DNA of 64,000 nucleotides, from assembly GCA_965213575.1 (NCBI GenBank), contig CBDBZN010000007.1, positions 62,001 through 126,000 of the forward strand. The letters run 5' to 3'. The translations under genes were made by a program, and so were the position numbers. The stretch's first letter is position 1; every line of letters starts with the position of its first letter. Source of the stretch: JAUHXS01 sp965213575. Its GTDB lineage: Bacteria; Bacteroidota; Bacteroidia; Chitinophagales; JAUHXS01. Of this stretch, positions 27,590 through 37,124 are shown in pieces. The notes under the pieces were generated by a model. It saw nothing but the letters and a program-made list of their open reading frames with translations. It did not search any database and was not told where the DNA came from.

Positions 27590-28732
27590 ATGCAATTTAA
27601 AGATATAATAGGGCAACAGGCGATAAAAGATAAATTGATCTACACTGTTGAAAGTGGAAAGATCAGCCATGCTCAAATGTTTACCGGCCCTACCGGAAAT
27701 GGGAAATTAGCATTAGCCATTGCTTATGCACAATATATTATGTGTGAGCAAAGAAATGAGAATGATTCTTGTAGCATATGCCCTTCTTGTAATAAGATAA
27801 AGAAACTGATTCATCCTGATGTGCATTTTTCCTATCCTGTTATCAAGCGTGATAAAAACAAAAAACCCAAAAGCACTGATTTTATTGAAGATTGGAGGAC
27901 GATAATGTCTGCTACGAATGGGTTTTTTGATTACACCCAATGGTTAAAACAACTTAATGCAGAAGGCAAACAAGGAAACATCCCTATCATTGAGTGTCAC
28001 GACATCATTCATAAGTTGAACTTAAAATCTTATGAATCGCCGTATAAAATTTTGATCATGTGGCTGCCTGAGTTTTTGGGCAAAGAAGGTAATAGCTTAT
28101 TAAAACTGATTGAAGAACCGCCTGAAAAGACGCTTTTTCTGTTTGTATGTGAAGATCAAGATGCTATACTAAATACCATCATTTCCAGAACACAAATTGT
28201 CAGAATTCCATCCTTTACTCAAAATGATATAGTAAAATATCTAATGAACAATGAAGGAATTGCAGAGGAGCAGGCAAAAGTCCTAGCTTCTATGTCGGAA
28301 TACAATTTACTTAATGCTTTAGAGATATTACATCATGATAGCAATGATGAAGAACTATTTATTCAGTGGTTTGAAATTGTATTGGCTGATGATTCAAATA
28401 AATTAGTGCCTTGTATTGATGCTATTGCTAAATTGGGTAAAGAGCAGCAGAAAAATATGTTGTTATTCGGATTGCATTTTTGCAGGATCATTTTAGAACA
28501 GCTCATGATGGGCAAAACTTCATTAATTTTAAATAATCGATCAACTGCATTTTTGCAAAATCATCAAGGTATGTTGACCGTCAAATATATAGAATATATT
28601 AACGTACTTTTTTCTCAAGCTCACTACCATTTAGAAAGAAATGCTCATTCTAAAATATTATTTATGGGCATAAGCATCAAAATATTGGATATTTTAAAAG
28701 GTAAAAAAATAGCATTAGAGGAAACTATTTAA
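27590..28732 (+). CDS. holB: DNA polymerase III clamp-loader subunit delta'
   Basis: 380-residue AAA+ protein of the clamp loader that places the sliding clamp on DNA. A P-loop-like GPTGNGK is at 33-39; a zinc-binding insertion has C52, C61, C64 and C67; LLKLIEEPPEKTLF and ISRTQIVRIP correspond to the sensor 1 region. DnaX shares these features but is longer and has other domains, so delta' is preferred. The start is ATG 27590, just downstream of a TAAATTTG element (27572-27579). Confidence 0.9.
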   Translation: MQFKDIIGQQAIKDKLIYTVESGKISHAQMFTGPTGNGKLALAIAYAQYIMCEQRNENDSCSICPSCNKIKKLIHPDVHFSYPVIKRDKNKKPKSTDFIEDWRTIMSATNGFFDYTQWLKQLNAEGKQGNIPIIECHDIIHKLNLKSYESPYKILIMWLPEFLGKEGNSLLKLIEEPPEKTLFLFVCEDQDAILNTIISRTQIVRIPSFTQNDIVKYLMNNEGIAEEQAKVLASMSEYNLLNALEILHHDSNDEELFIQWFEIVLADDSNKLVPCIDAIAKLGKEQQKNMLLFGLHFCRIILEQLMMGKTSLILNNRSTAFLQNHQGMLTVKYIEYINVLFSQAHYHLERNAHSKILFMGISIKILDILKGKKIALEETI

Positions 28733-28739
28733 TCTAGTT

Positions 28740-30950
28740 TTAGATATTATTTCTTTTAAATATGCTGAGGCGTAAGCCAATATATATTCTTCTAGTTTGT
28801 AAAGGGCCATAAGCATATGCCGTATCAAAACTATCACTAAAAGGATTTTGAGGATTAATTAAAGGGCTTGGTTGCGTATAGTTGAGCAGATTTTTAACAC
28901 CTCCATATACTTCTATCGCCTCATTAAAAGTTTTAGTAATTTGTAGATTCTGAACACTATACCACGGCGATTGTTCAGGCCTATCGAAAGGTGGTTCGTA
29001 GGCAGGTAACTTTTGAGGGCCAACTATGCGGCCTGTATAATCTAAGGAAGTATTCCATTTTTTTACTTTATAAGAGATACTAAAAGTACCGCTAAAAATA
29101 GGCGCAAATACTTGTCGCTCTTTAATCTTATTGCCTTCCTTATCCTTATCGATTTCATATACATCTTGTATAGTAGCACCTAACCTTGCAACGACCGGAA
29201 AATCAAATTGATGCTCTATAGAAACAGAGAAACCTCGAGTAATACCATATCCATTGAGGTTATCATAAATGATAAGATTCTCATCCGTTTCATAATCAGG
29301 AATGATCTTATTCGAAAAATAAGTATAAAACATGTCTGCATTCAAGCTACCGTTACTATTCCCTAAAATATAGAGATGATTTAAGCTTAGCGTTAAATTA
29401 TAAGATTCTTCCGGTTGCAATTCTTCTGCGATTAATACCTGTCGTGCTCCGGTAAGGGCGGCATGATCTTCTGTAAATAAATTTACCAGCCTAAATCCGG
29501 TACCAAAATTAGCCCTGAAAGTTGTAAAGTCTGATAATTCTCTTTTTACATTTAACCTTGGAGAAAAAACTACTCCATGATCTTTGTGATAATCAAATCT
29601 CATTCCGCCTAATAATTTAGTCCTTTCTGTTAATGCGTATTCATTTTGTATAAATACACCGGGAATAAATCTTTTGTCGGAAGTATTTGCGAAAGAATTG
29701 TCTGTGTAGGTTTGATAACGAGTAGTCAAGCCTAGTAAAAAATCATGTTTTTCAAGTTGTTTATTCCACAAAAAATTGGCAAAATAGACGGATTGATCAG
29801 CTTTATAATAAGTATTCCCATAGTAGCTGTCTTGTCGGTGATTGTTAAAAGAATAATCAACTCTGATCATTTCTGAAAAAGGCAATTGATAAGATCCAAT
29901 CACTTCTATTCTATTGGTATAAATTGACTCTCCATAAATAGAATCACTGCCTCTATCTTCCTTTTCCCATTGTAATACTCCCCCAAAACGGTCTTCTGTA
30001 TAATACCGCACCGCTAGGTTGGTAATGCGGTTTTGATTTCTTTTTAATGTCCATTTATTAAAAAGTGATAAGCGATTATTCAGCGGTATATCAGTAAAAT
30101 TATCTTCATTTTTATCTAAGCGATATTGATTTCTGTAATAATTCCCGCTAATGGTAGTAGTCAGCTTATCAGAAATTTCAGGAGTAATGGCCAAGTCTAA
30201 ATTAAGTTCTTGATGAGCAGTATAAAAGCTGTTGAAAGTAGCTAGCGGTAAATTTGCAGGGTCTTTAGTGATAATATTAATCACTCCGCCCACCGCTTCT
30301 GTGCCATATAATGTAGATGAGGGGCCTTTAATAATTTCAATACGTTCTATTAAAGAAGTAGGAATCCCATTAAACCCATATACAGATGCTAAAGCACTCA
30401 TAATTGGCATACCATCAATTAGAACAAGTGTATATGGCCCTTCCATTCCATTAATATGAATATCATTTGTGCCACATACCCCGCAGTTGATTTGTTCTTG
30501 CACCCCGTTAACTGTTTGCAAAGCTTCTATTACATTATTTGTAGGATTTGTTTTTAGAAATGCTGCGGTAATTATTTCAATTTTTACCGGCGATTCTGAG
30601 ATAAACACTTCTTTCATATTCCCGGTTACTACCACTTGATCTAAGGCAATTGCACTTTTTTCTAATTCAATATCAACAATATTGTTAGGTTTGTCTATGG
30701 TTATTTTCTGATTTTTTGGTTTGTATCCTATAGCCGTGATCTTAAGCGAATAGCTGCCGTAAGGAATATTCTTTAATTCATACTTTCCATCAATATCAGA
30801 TGCAGCACCTAAAGTGGTTCCTTCTAAACCAATGTTGACAAATTCAACTTGTTTCTCCCCACTAGTTATCTTACCTACTAAAATACCTCTATCTTGGGCA
30901 TTTACTTGCACTATAAAAGTAATAATACATAAACTTATTAGTCGAATCAT
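28740..30950 (-). CDS. TonB-dependent receptor with N-terminal carboxypeptidase-regulatory-like domain
   Basis: Outer-membrane active importer of 736 residues. Signal peptide 1-19, then a CarboxypepD_reg-like beta-sandwich (about 23-100: GKITSGEKQVEFVNIGLEG), the plug (about 115-235) and a 22-strand barrel ending in a strand with RRIYIGLRLSIF. The plug contains C156-G-V-C159 followed by NDIHINGMEGPYT and LIDGMPIM. This cysteine pair belongs to a receptor subfamily whose substrate I cannot name; metal or metal-complex import is a guess. A DUF547/barrel gene lies 175 bases upstream on the same strand and may be functionally linked. Confidence 0.93.
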   Translation of the reverse strand: MIRLISLCIITFIVQVNAQDRGILVGKITSGEKQVEFVNIGLEGTTLGAASDIDGKYELKNIPYGSYSLKITAIGYKPKNQKITIDKPNNIVDIELEKSAIALDQVVVTGNMKEVFISESPVKIEIITAAFLKTNPTNNVIEALQTVNGVQEQINCGVCGTNDIHINGMEGPYTLVLIDGMPIMSALASVYGFNGIPTSLIERIEIIKGPSSTLYGTEAVGGVINIITKDPANLPLATFNSFYTAHQELNLDLAITPEISDKLTTTISGNYYRNQYRLDKNEDNFTDIPLNNRLSLFNKWTLKRNQNRITNLAVRYYTEDRFGGVLQWEKEDRGSDSIYGESIYTNRIEVIGSYQLPFSEMIRVDYSFNNHRQDSYYGNTYYKADQSVYFANFLWNKQLEKHDFLLGLTTRYQTYTDNSFANTSDKRFIPGVFIQNEYALTERTKLLGGMRFDYHKDHGVVFSPRLNVKRELSDFTTFRANFGTGFRLVNLFTEDHAALTGARQVLIAEELQPEESYNLTLSLNHLYILGNSNGSLNADMFYTYFSNKIIPDYETDENLIIYDNLNGYGITRGFSVSIEHQFDFPVVARLGATIQDVYEIDKDKEGNKIKERQVFAPIFSGTFSISYKVKKWNTSLDYTGRIVGPQKLPAYEPPFDRPEQSPWYSVQNLQITKTFNEAIEVYGGVKNLLNYTQPSPLINPQNPFSDSFDTAYAYGPLQTRRIYIGLRLSIFKRNNI

Positions 30951-31125
30951 AAATATTTAGACAAATCTAAAAATAAATTTTAACAATTCTAAATAATGTT
31001 TAAATCTATGCGGAATTGATAGCTAAGAGTAATATTTTAGTAAGGCATATAAACTCTTTCGAGGTTATGAATATAGGAGAGATGTCAAAGTAATCACAAA
31101 TGTAGTTGCATTAAATTTAAATCTA

Positions 31126-32715
31126 TTATCGAATGTATCGTACCCCTAAATTATAGGTAAAACCGGCTCCGTTATTGATCGCGTAAAAAAACTTAGTAGC
31201 GAGTATTTCTATGTTTAAATGACCGGTTAATTGATATTTTGAACCAATTCCGGCTTGAGCATAGTAGTTAAACCCATACTGATTTTCATTGCTGAATTGA
31301 ATAGCGCTTGATGCTTGTGGAGTACTTTGCACCATAGCATAGACCGTTGATTTTCGAGAAGGGAAGTAGCTTAAAAAGACGCTCATAGGAATCGAGAGTG
31401 ATATTGGTTTAGGAATATTATTCACATAATGAGATCGACGTTTAGGTATTCGAAATAACAGATCTACTTCCGTAAAAATCTGAAATTTTGCACCTATAGG
31501 TTTATCATAAAAAAACTGATTCCAGAATGTATACCGGTTATAATCTAACCAAGGCTCATCCAAGCTGTCTGCTTCTAAATCTTTAGCTACCGGAATCCAA
31601 AATGCACTTTGAATGGAAAATCGCTTCCATTTTTGCACAGGGTTAAATTTAATTTTAGGCCCGATCGTAGCCAATGCTGTTCTTGACATAGCATTATTTT
31701 CAAAGTTAAATATTGTAAAAGCAGAATTGATTTTAGGATCAATTTTTACAGATTTTACATTAATATCAACTCCTATACTTAATCTTGAATTTTTACAAAT
31801 GCCGTATAAAAAATAGAATAAGCCGGTATAATAGGTTTCTCTTTGATTGAGCACTACTTTCTTTCCTTCTTTATCTCTATAAGCTTTTTGAGTATATAAA
31901 TTATTAAATAACTGTGTTTCAAATTGCTTATGCCTTAACAAAATGGAAGGTGTATAAATTTGTATGTTAGATTGCCTAGGCTGAGAACTAGTAGTTGTTT
32001 GAATGTCATTTAACGACCAATCATACTCATAGTATTTCACTTTATAACTGTTTGGAATAAGCTCTTTTCTGTATTGATTGATATAATCAATTATTGAAAA
32101 TCCTCCTGCTGTAAAATCTGAATAGTACCACCTGAAAATTTCTGAAACAAATACTGTTCCTTCTTCTGCGTTGACGCGAATAAATGAATCGTTATTTAAA
32201 GCTAATATTGTCTGATTATTTAATTGCTTCTCTAACTGATTAGGTTCGTAAGCAAAATTGGTGATCGGCGGACAGCCTTTTGCTGCACAAACTAAAACAA
32301 AATGTATACGCGGATCATCATATATCTTTCGCAACATTTCATTTTCGATATAATTCAAACTTCTACGCGCCCCTTCAATTTGATGATTATTGTTTTCGAA
32401 AAATCCCGAAACATCTTTTGGAGATTTGATCTGATTTGCATCAACCACTGATTTTATGGCAAGAATATTATACGCATTAATTAAAAAAGACTTTTTAGCA
32501 AGGGAATTGGTTTCAGTCAGCGATATGTTGCTAATTTGATTTACGAGATTATTTAATGCAGTTTGATTTTGTATTATCGCTTTATAATTAACTTTACCCT
32601 CGCCTACATAAGTTTTAAAAAAATCGTCAGCTTTATTAATAAATTCAATTGTTGATTGGCTATGAGCTAAGCAGCACCATAGTAGAAAAAAAGAAATTAT
32701 TAAATTCTTATGCAA
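31126..32715 (-). CDS. DUF547 domain protein with C-terminal outer-membrane barrel-like region
   Basis: 529 residues. A signal peptide ends near residue 19 (CLAHSQ). Residues about 25-215 are a DUF547 domain with SFLINAYN (77-83), LNYIEN and HFVLVCAAKGCPPI, including C143 and C148. The remaining 280 residues have alternating polar and aromatic strands typical of a beta-barrel, ending AGFTYNLGVRYIR. DUF547 has no settled function. Most DUF547 proteins are about 250 residues, so this looks like a domain fusion. It starts at TTG 32715; no nearby ATG. It lies next to a TonB-dependent receptor. Confidence 0.8.
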   Translation of the reverse strand: MHKNLIISFFLLWCCLAHSQSTIEFINKADDFFKTYVGEGKVNYKAIIQNQTALNNLVNQISNISLTETNSLAKKSFLINAYNILAIKSVVDANQIKSPKDVSGFFENNNHQIEGARRSLNYIENEMLRKIYDDPRIHFVLVCAAKGCPPITNFAYEPNQLEKQLNNQTILALNNDSFIRVNAEEGTVFVSEIFRWYYSDFTAGGFSIIDYINQYRKELIPNSYKVKYYEYDWSLNDIQTTTSSQPRQSNIQIYTPSILLRHKQFETQLFNNLYTQKAYRDKEGKKVVLNQRETYYTGLFYFLYGICKNSRLSIGVDINVKSVKIDPKINSAFTIFNFENNAMSRTALATIGPKIKFNPVQKWKRFSIQSAFWIPVAKDLEADSLDEPWLDYNRYTFWNQFFYDKPIGAKFQIFTEVDLLFRIPKRRSHYVNNIPKPISLSIPMSVFLSYFPSRKSTVYAMVQSTPQASSAIQFSNENQYGFNYYAQAGIGSKYQLTGHLNIEILATKFFYAINNGAGFTYNLGVRYIR

Positions 32716-32796
32716 TGTTAAAACTCTGTAGCATTACAATAATCGAACAGTATAGTAAGGCCATATTATGATGAAGCCGCTTAAAAAATAAATTTC

Positions 32797-33270
32797 CTAA
32801 TTAGGCATTTCCGCTTTCTTAATTTTAATCCCTGTTTCCATAATACCAATTAGCGGATCTTGACGCATATTTTGCTCCAACTTAAATGTATAAACTCCTT
32901 TCTCAGGAAAAGAAATATTTTTTTTGATAGGAATCTGCACATCACAAATATCTCCCATACAGTCCCCGAACCAAGTGCCATCTTGAGCTGCCAAGCTTAT
33001 TTGAATTCGCTCTTGAGTAAATGATTCGCTATCAGGCGATTTAATGTGTAAGATGATCCATAGATTATTATAAGGGTAGAAATCTGCATGCCTAAGGTTA
33101 ATAAACAGATCATAAGCTGATGACTTGTCATCCAAATTCACCTCAAAAGTCAAAAGATTACTATATTCCCATTGATAATCCGGAATAGGTTCGTACTTAT
33201 CATATACAGCACCGTTATTGCATGCTATTAAGGTTAAAACTAAACCTATAAGTATTATTATTTTGTTCAT
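32797..33270 (-). CDS. gldH: Gliding motility lipoprotein GldH
   Basis: 157 residues with a lipoprotein signal; LIAC puts the lipidated Cys at 17. The body matches GldH: YDKYEPIPDYQWEYSN near the start, NLRHADFYPYNNLWIIL in the middle and GVYTFKLEQNMRQDPL near the end. GldH is needed for gliding and for the stability of GldK-linked outer-membrane T9SS components in Flavobacterium. It is divergent from murF-alr across 93 bases. ATG start. Confidence 0.92.
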   Translation of the reverse strand: MNKIIILIGLVLTLIACNNGAVYDKYEPIPDYQWEYSNLLTFEVNLDDKSSAYDLFINLRHADFYPYNNLWIILHIKSPDSESFTQERIQISLAAQDGTWFGDCMGDICDVQIPIKKNISFPEKGVYTFKLEQNMRQDPLIGIMETGIKIKKAEMPN

Positions 33271-33363
33271 AGCGCTAAAGTTAAGTAACTTCTGAAATTT
33301 CTTCTACTACATCTTAAGTTTAATACCTTTTCTCCTTCCTAATCCGTAATTTAGAGATAATAA

Positions 33364-35835
33364 TTGGCATCATTGACAAGTTACTCTATTCAAGAAATTT
33401 GTGAGGCAGTAAATGGAATTTTCCTTCAAGAGGAAGAAGTCGCTATAAACTATTTGGCCGTTGATAGCAGAAAATTACAGTATGCCCCTCATTCACTTTT
33501 TTTTGCTATTAAAACAACTCAGCAAGATGGACATAAATATATCAAAGATTGCTATACAAAGGGCGTTCGAGCTTTTATAGTAAATAAAGAAATTGAAAAC
33601 CCCTTACCTGGTGCAGCCATCATACAAGTAGCCGATACTTTATCTGCTTTGCAAAATTTAGCCACACATCACCGGAGCAAATTTAACCTGCCGCTCATAA
33701 GTATTACCGGCAGTAATGGCAAAACTATTATAAAAGAATGGCTGGCTCAATTACTAAGAGAGAATTATAAAATAGTTAAAAATCCTAAAAGCTATAATTC
33801 GCAGATTGGCGTGCCTTTGTCAGTGTGGCAAATTAATAGCGAACACACGCTTGGTATTTTTGAAGCGGGAATTTCCAAACCTGATGAGATGGAAAGATTG
33901 CAGGATATTTTACAACCAACTATAGGCATATTTACAAATATCGGGCATGCACATGATGAAGGATTTAATAATAGAATAGAGAAAATAAAAGAAAAACTTA
34001 AACTCTTTAAGCATGTACAAGTGCTAATTTACTGTAAAGATCATCAGGAGGTCCATAAAGAAATTATAAAATTAAGAGATTTAAAAACGATTGCCTGGTC
34101 TGCCAGACAAGAAGCAGATCTGTCTATTACATCAATTGCTAAGCAAAGTGTGCAAACAGTTATTCATTATAAATATAAAAATACAGCTTCTTCCATCAAC
34201 ATTCCATTTACAGATGATGGCTCTATCGAAAATGCTATTCATTGCTTATTAGTTTTACTATATCTAAAGGAAACAAATATCGCTGAAAAAATGCAACGGC
34301 TCTCAAGCGTAAAAATGCGATTAGAATTAAAAGATGGAATAAATAATTGCATTATAATCAATGATGCATATAATACTGACATTGAATCCCTCAAAATTGC
34401 AATTGATTTTTTAAATCAAAACAAAAAACATATTTATAAATCAATTATTATTTCAGATATACTACAAAGCGGATTAAGTGAAATAGATCTTTATCAAGAA
34501 GTAGTAGAGCTGTTAAAACATAGTCAAATAGATGAAGTAATTGGAATTGGCGAGGCATTAGAAGTTAATAAAGCTGTATTTCAGGAGTTAATAAACATTA
34601 CCTGTAGCTTTTATCTTTCTACCGATGAATTTTTAAATAATTACAATATCAGCGATTTTAAAGATCAAACTATTTTGCTCAAAGGAGCCAGAAAATTCCA
34701 CTTTGAAAAGATTATGAAGCGGTTAGAAAAGAAAGTTCATGATACGGTTCTAGAAATTGATCTTGGCGCACTAACTAATAATTTAAAAGTTTATAAGAGC
34801 CTACTAAAGCCTCAAACTAAAACGATGGCTATGGTTAAAGCTTTTTCTTATGGAAGTGGCAGCTATGAAATAGCTTCTGTTTTAGAATTCAATAAAGTAG
34901 ATTATTTAGCTGTTGCTTACATCGATGAAGGTATAGAATTACGTGAAGCAGGGATTACATTACCGATTATGGTAATGAACAATGAAATTAATAGCTTACA
35001 TCAGTTAGTACAGTATTCGTTAGAGCCCGAAATATATAGCTTTCGAATATGGGATAAGCTAACAGAGGAATTAGTAAGTAAAAATGTAAAACATTACCCG
35101 ATCCATCTTAAAATCGATACGGGCATGCATAGATTGGGATTTGATGAAAATGATATAGATGAAATGCTTCGTAGATTGGAAAATAATGATTCCTTTAAAG
35201 TAGCTTCTATTTTTTCTCATCTCACGTCAAGTGATAATGAAACACATGACGTTTATACGCGCCAACAATACAATTTGTTGAGCCGGGTTTGTGATAATAT
35301 CAGTCCAGTAATTAAATATCCTTTTCTTAAGCATTTAATTAACTCAGCCGGTATTATTCGGTTTCCAGAATTTCAGTTAGATATGGTAAGATTAGGAATC
35401 GGACTGTATGGAGTAGATACTACCCATACGCTTCAACATAGATTGCAAAGTGTAGGTACACTAAAAACCGTCATTACTCAAATAAGAAACATCAACCAAG
35501 GAGATCATATTGGGTATAATAGAACGATGATCAACAAAGACAGCACAATAGCTGTTGTAAATATTGGTTATGCTGATGGCCTTGATCGCAGGCTAAGCTA
35601 CGGAAAAGGTTATATGTTAGTTCATGGCCAAGTTGCACCAATTCTTGGAGCAGTCTGCATGGACATGACAATTCTTGATATCACAACTATCAAACAGGCA
35701 AAAGAAGGAGATGAGGTGATGGTGTTTGGCAGTTTATTGCCTATTCAAAAGATGGCCAATTTGATCGGCACTATTCCTTATGAAGTATTGACTAATATTT
35801 CCAGAAGAGTGAAAAGAGTATTTTACCAGGAATAA
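33364..35835 (+). CDS. murF: Bifunctional UDP-MurNAc-tripeptide:D-Ala-D-Ala ligase / alanine racemase
   Basis: An 823-residue fusion of MurF (about 1-455) and PLP-dependent alanine racemase (about 460-823). MurF has the ATP loop GSNGKT (K120), NPKSYNSQIGVPL and the ligase motif NDAYNTD. Alr has the PLP lysine K492 in MVKAFSYG, the second catalytic base Y718 in GYNRT, and VNIGYADGLDRR. One protein therefore makes D-Ala and supplies the last cytoplasmic ligation of the peptidoglycan stem peptide. This fusion is usual in Bacteroidota. No ATG is available; TTG 33364 gives MASLTSYSIQEI, a normal MurF beginning. Confidence 0.95.
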   Translation: MASLTSYSIQEICEAVNGIFLQEEEVAINYLAVDSRKLQYAPHSLFFAIKTTQQDGHKYIKDCYTKGVRAFIVNKEIENPLPGAAIIQVADTLSALQNLATHHRSKFNLPLISITGSNGKTIIKEWLAQLLRENYKIVKNPKSYNSQIGVPLSVWQINSEHTLGIFEAGISKPDEMERLQDILQPTIGIFTNIGHAHDEGFNNRIEKIKEKLKLFKHVQVLIYCKDHQEVHKEIIKLRDLKTIAWSARQEADLSITSIAKQSVQTVIHYKYKNTASSINIPFTDDGSIENAIHCLLVLLYLKETNIAEKMQRLSSVKMRLELKDGINNCIIINDAYNTDIESLKIAIDFLNQNKKHIYKSIIISDILQSGLSEIDLYQEVVELLKHSQIDEVIGIGEALEVNKAVFQELINITCSFYLSTDEFLNNYNISDFKDQTILLKGARKFHFEKIMKRLEKKVHDTVLEIDLGALTNNLKVYKSLLKPQTKTMAMVKAFSYGSGSYEIASVLEFNKVDYLAVAYIDEGIELREAGITLPIMVMNNEINSLHQLVQYSLEPEIYSFRIWDKLTEELVSKNVKHYPIHLKIDTGMHRLGFDENDIDEMLRRLENNDSFKVASIFSHLTSSDNETHDVYTRQQYNLLSRVCDNISPVIKYPFLKHLINSAGIIRFPEFQLDMVRLGIGLYGVDTTHTLQHRLQSVGTLKTVITQIRNINQGDHIGYNRTMINKDSTIAVVNIGYADGLDRRLSYGKGYMLVHGQVAPILGAVCMDMTILDITTIKQAKEGDEVMVFGSLLPIQKMANLIGTIPYEVLTNISRRVKRVFYQE

Positions 35836-35836
35836 G

Positions 35837-36283
35837 CTAATCTATTTTAGTAAAGTCTTTTTGGATACCTCCTTTGATATCATGATCAATACTATATAGA
35901 TACATTTTATTTTTAGTAAGCTTTAAGAAAATAAAATAAGGAGTACGCTTTCCTCGTTCTCGAGAAGGATCGTAAAAATACGTATCCATGATCAATTTTG
36001 TCTTAGTAATACCTTTATTAATGCCATATTCTATATAATTAAGAGCCTGTTGGCCGCCAGCAGATGCATTCGCTACAAAAAGGTTAGTATCACCATTTAT
36101 AGTAATAGTTAAATGATTGTTTTTTTCAAAGTTCCAGATTTCTTCGTAATCATCCGTTATAGGAGCTGCTTGCCACCTACCTATTAGCCTAGCATCTATC
36201 GGGGTTACAAAATTTGGCTTGCAACCATACATTACCAATCCTAGAATAAAAAGTAAGAATATTTGGTTACAATTAAATTGCAT
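35837..36283 (-). CDS. Hypothetical small lipoprotein
   Basis: 148 residues from ATG 36283 (a TTG three codons earlier is in frame). A hydrophobic signal ends with VMYGC, placing a lipidated Cys at residue 21. The mature part has a lipocalin-like flavour: LIGRWQAAPITDDYEEIWNF at the start and strands with KMYLYSID near the end, as in proteins that report on cell-surface small ligands. I do not recognise a specific family. It converges with murF-alr, with one base between the stops. Confidence 0.7.
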   Translation of the reverse strand: MQFNCNQIFLLFILGLVMYGCKPNFVTPIDARLIGRWQAAPITDDYEEIWNFEKNNHLTITINGDTNLFVANASAGGQQALNYIEYGINKGITKTKLIMDTYFYDPSRERGKRTPYFIFLKLTKNKMYLYSIDHDIKGGIQKDFTKID

Positions 36284-36362
36284 GAAGCTCAAAAATAAAG
36301 ATTTTTAAATATAAATCAAATTAATTCGATTATACGCATCAAAGCCGGAAATGTTTTAATTA

Positions 36363-37073
36363 TTAACCTAGTAAAAAAATACTAGGTTGTCTGTTAATAT
36401 CCGGAATTTGTTTTTTCCAACCGACAATTGTTTTCGTTTGGATGCTTTCATTTTCTAACGTTAAGTTAGTCGCAACACAAAGTAATGTCTGATCATGGCA
36501 AGTATGGATTACATCTTTTAATAAATTGTTATTGCGGTAAGGCGTTTCCATAAATATTTGTGTGGTGCCTTGGACTGCTTTACTTTCTAAATTTTTAATA
36601 GTGGTATTTCGTTCCGGTTGTTTAATAGGTAAATATCCATTGAAGGTAAAACTCTGCCCATTTAATCCGGATGCCATCAATGCTAATAAAATAGAAGAGG
36701 GGCCTACCAAAGGAACTACTTTAATCTTCAGCTCATGAGCTAGTTTAACTATATTTGCTCCCGGATCAGCTACACCGGGACATCCGGCTTCTGAAATAAT
36801 ACCCATATCTTTCCCTTGCTGAAGTGGAGTTAGATAATCGACTGGCATTAACTCCATGCTTTTTTTATTAAGCACTTGCATATTAACTTCATCAAAGTGC
36901 TTAGTATAACCTAAGCTTCTAAGTTGTCGCCTGGTGGTTTTAGGATTTTCTACAATAAACTCATTTAACTGATTCAGTATGTCAAGTACATATGCGGGGA
37001 TACTGTAAGTGGAGTTTTCTCCTAATACTGTGGGAATTAAATATATTGTGCCGGTCAACTTATGCCTTTTCAA
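36363..37073 (-). CDS. SAM-dependent methyltransferase, RsmI/tetrapyrrole methylase fold (short form)
   Basis: 236 residues of the TP_methylase fold. The family motif SEAGCPGVADPG and the SAM-binding LVGPSSILLALMASG followed by FNGYLP closely resemble RsmI, which methylates the 2'-OH of 16S rRNA C1402. It is shorter than E. coli RsmI (286), lacking the C-terminal domain, and the protein ends with SIFLLG. As I recall, Bacteroidota have a second short paralogue beside the full RsmI, and this seems to be it; rRNA methylation is inferred. Start is TTG 37073. Confidence 0.85.
   Translation of the reverse strand: MKRHKLTGTIYLIPTVLGENSTYSIPAYVLDILNQLNEFIVENPKTTRRQLRSLGYTKHFDEVNMQVLNKKSMELMPVDYLTPLQQGKDMGIISEAGCPGVADPGANIVKLAHELKIKVVPLVGPSSILLALMASGLNGQSFTFNGYLPIKQPERNTTIKNLESKAVQGTTQIFMETPYRNNNLLKDVIHTCHDQTLLCVATNLTLENESIQTKTIVGWKKQIPDINRQPSIFLLG
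36365..36388. repeat. Hairpin overlapping the end of the RsmI-like gene
   Basis: A perfect 9-bp inverted repeat, AACCTAGTA (36365-36373) and TACTAGGTT (36380-36388), encloses six A on the plus strand. It lies in the last codons of the RsmI-like gene, stopping at the TAA. There is no T-run after it on either strand, so it is a weak terminator at best; it may stabilise the 3' end of the message. Confidence 0.5.
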
Positions 37074-37124
37074 TTACGTATATATAGCTAAATTACTTAA
37101 AATATTTTAGCTTTGTAAGTAGTT

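Noticed and set aside
36365..36388. Hairpin at the end of the RsmI-like gene as an intrinsic terminator
   Set aside because: No T-run follows on either strand, and the codons encode the conserved IFLL end of the protein, so the symmetry could be chance.
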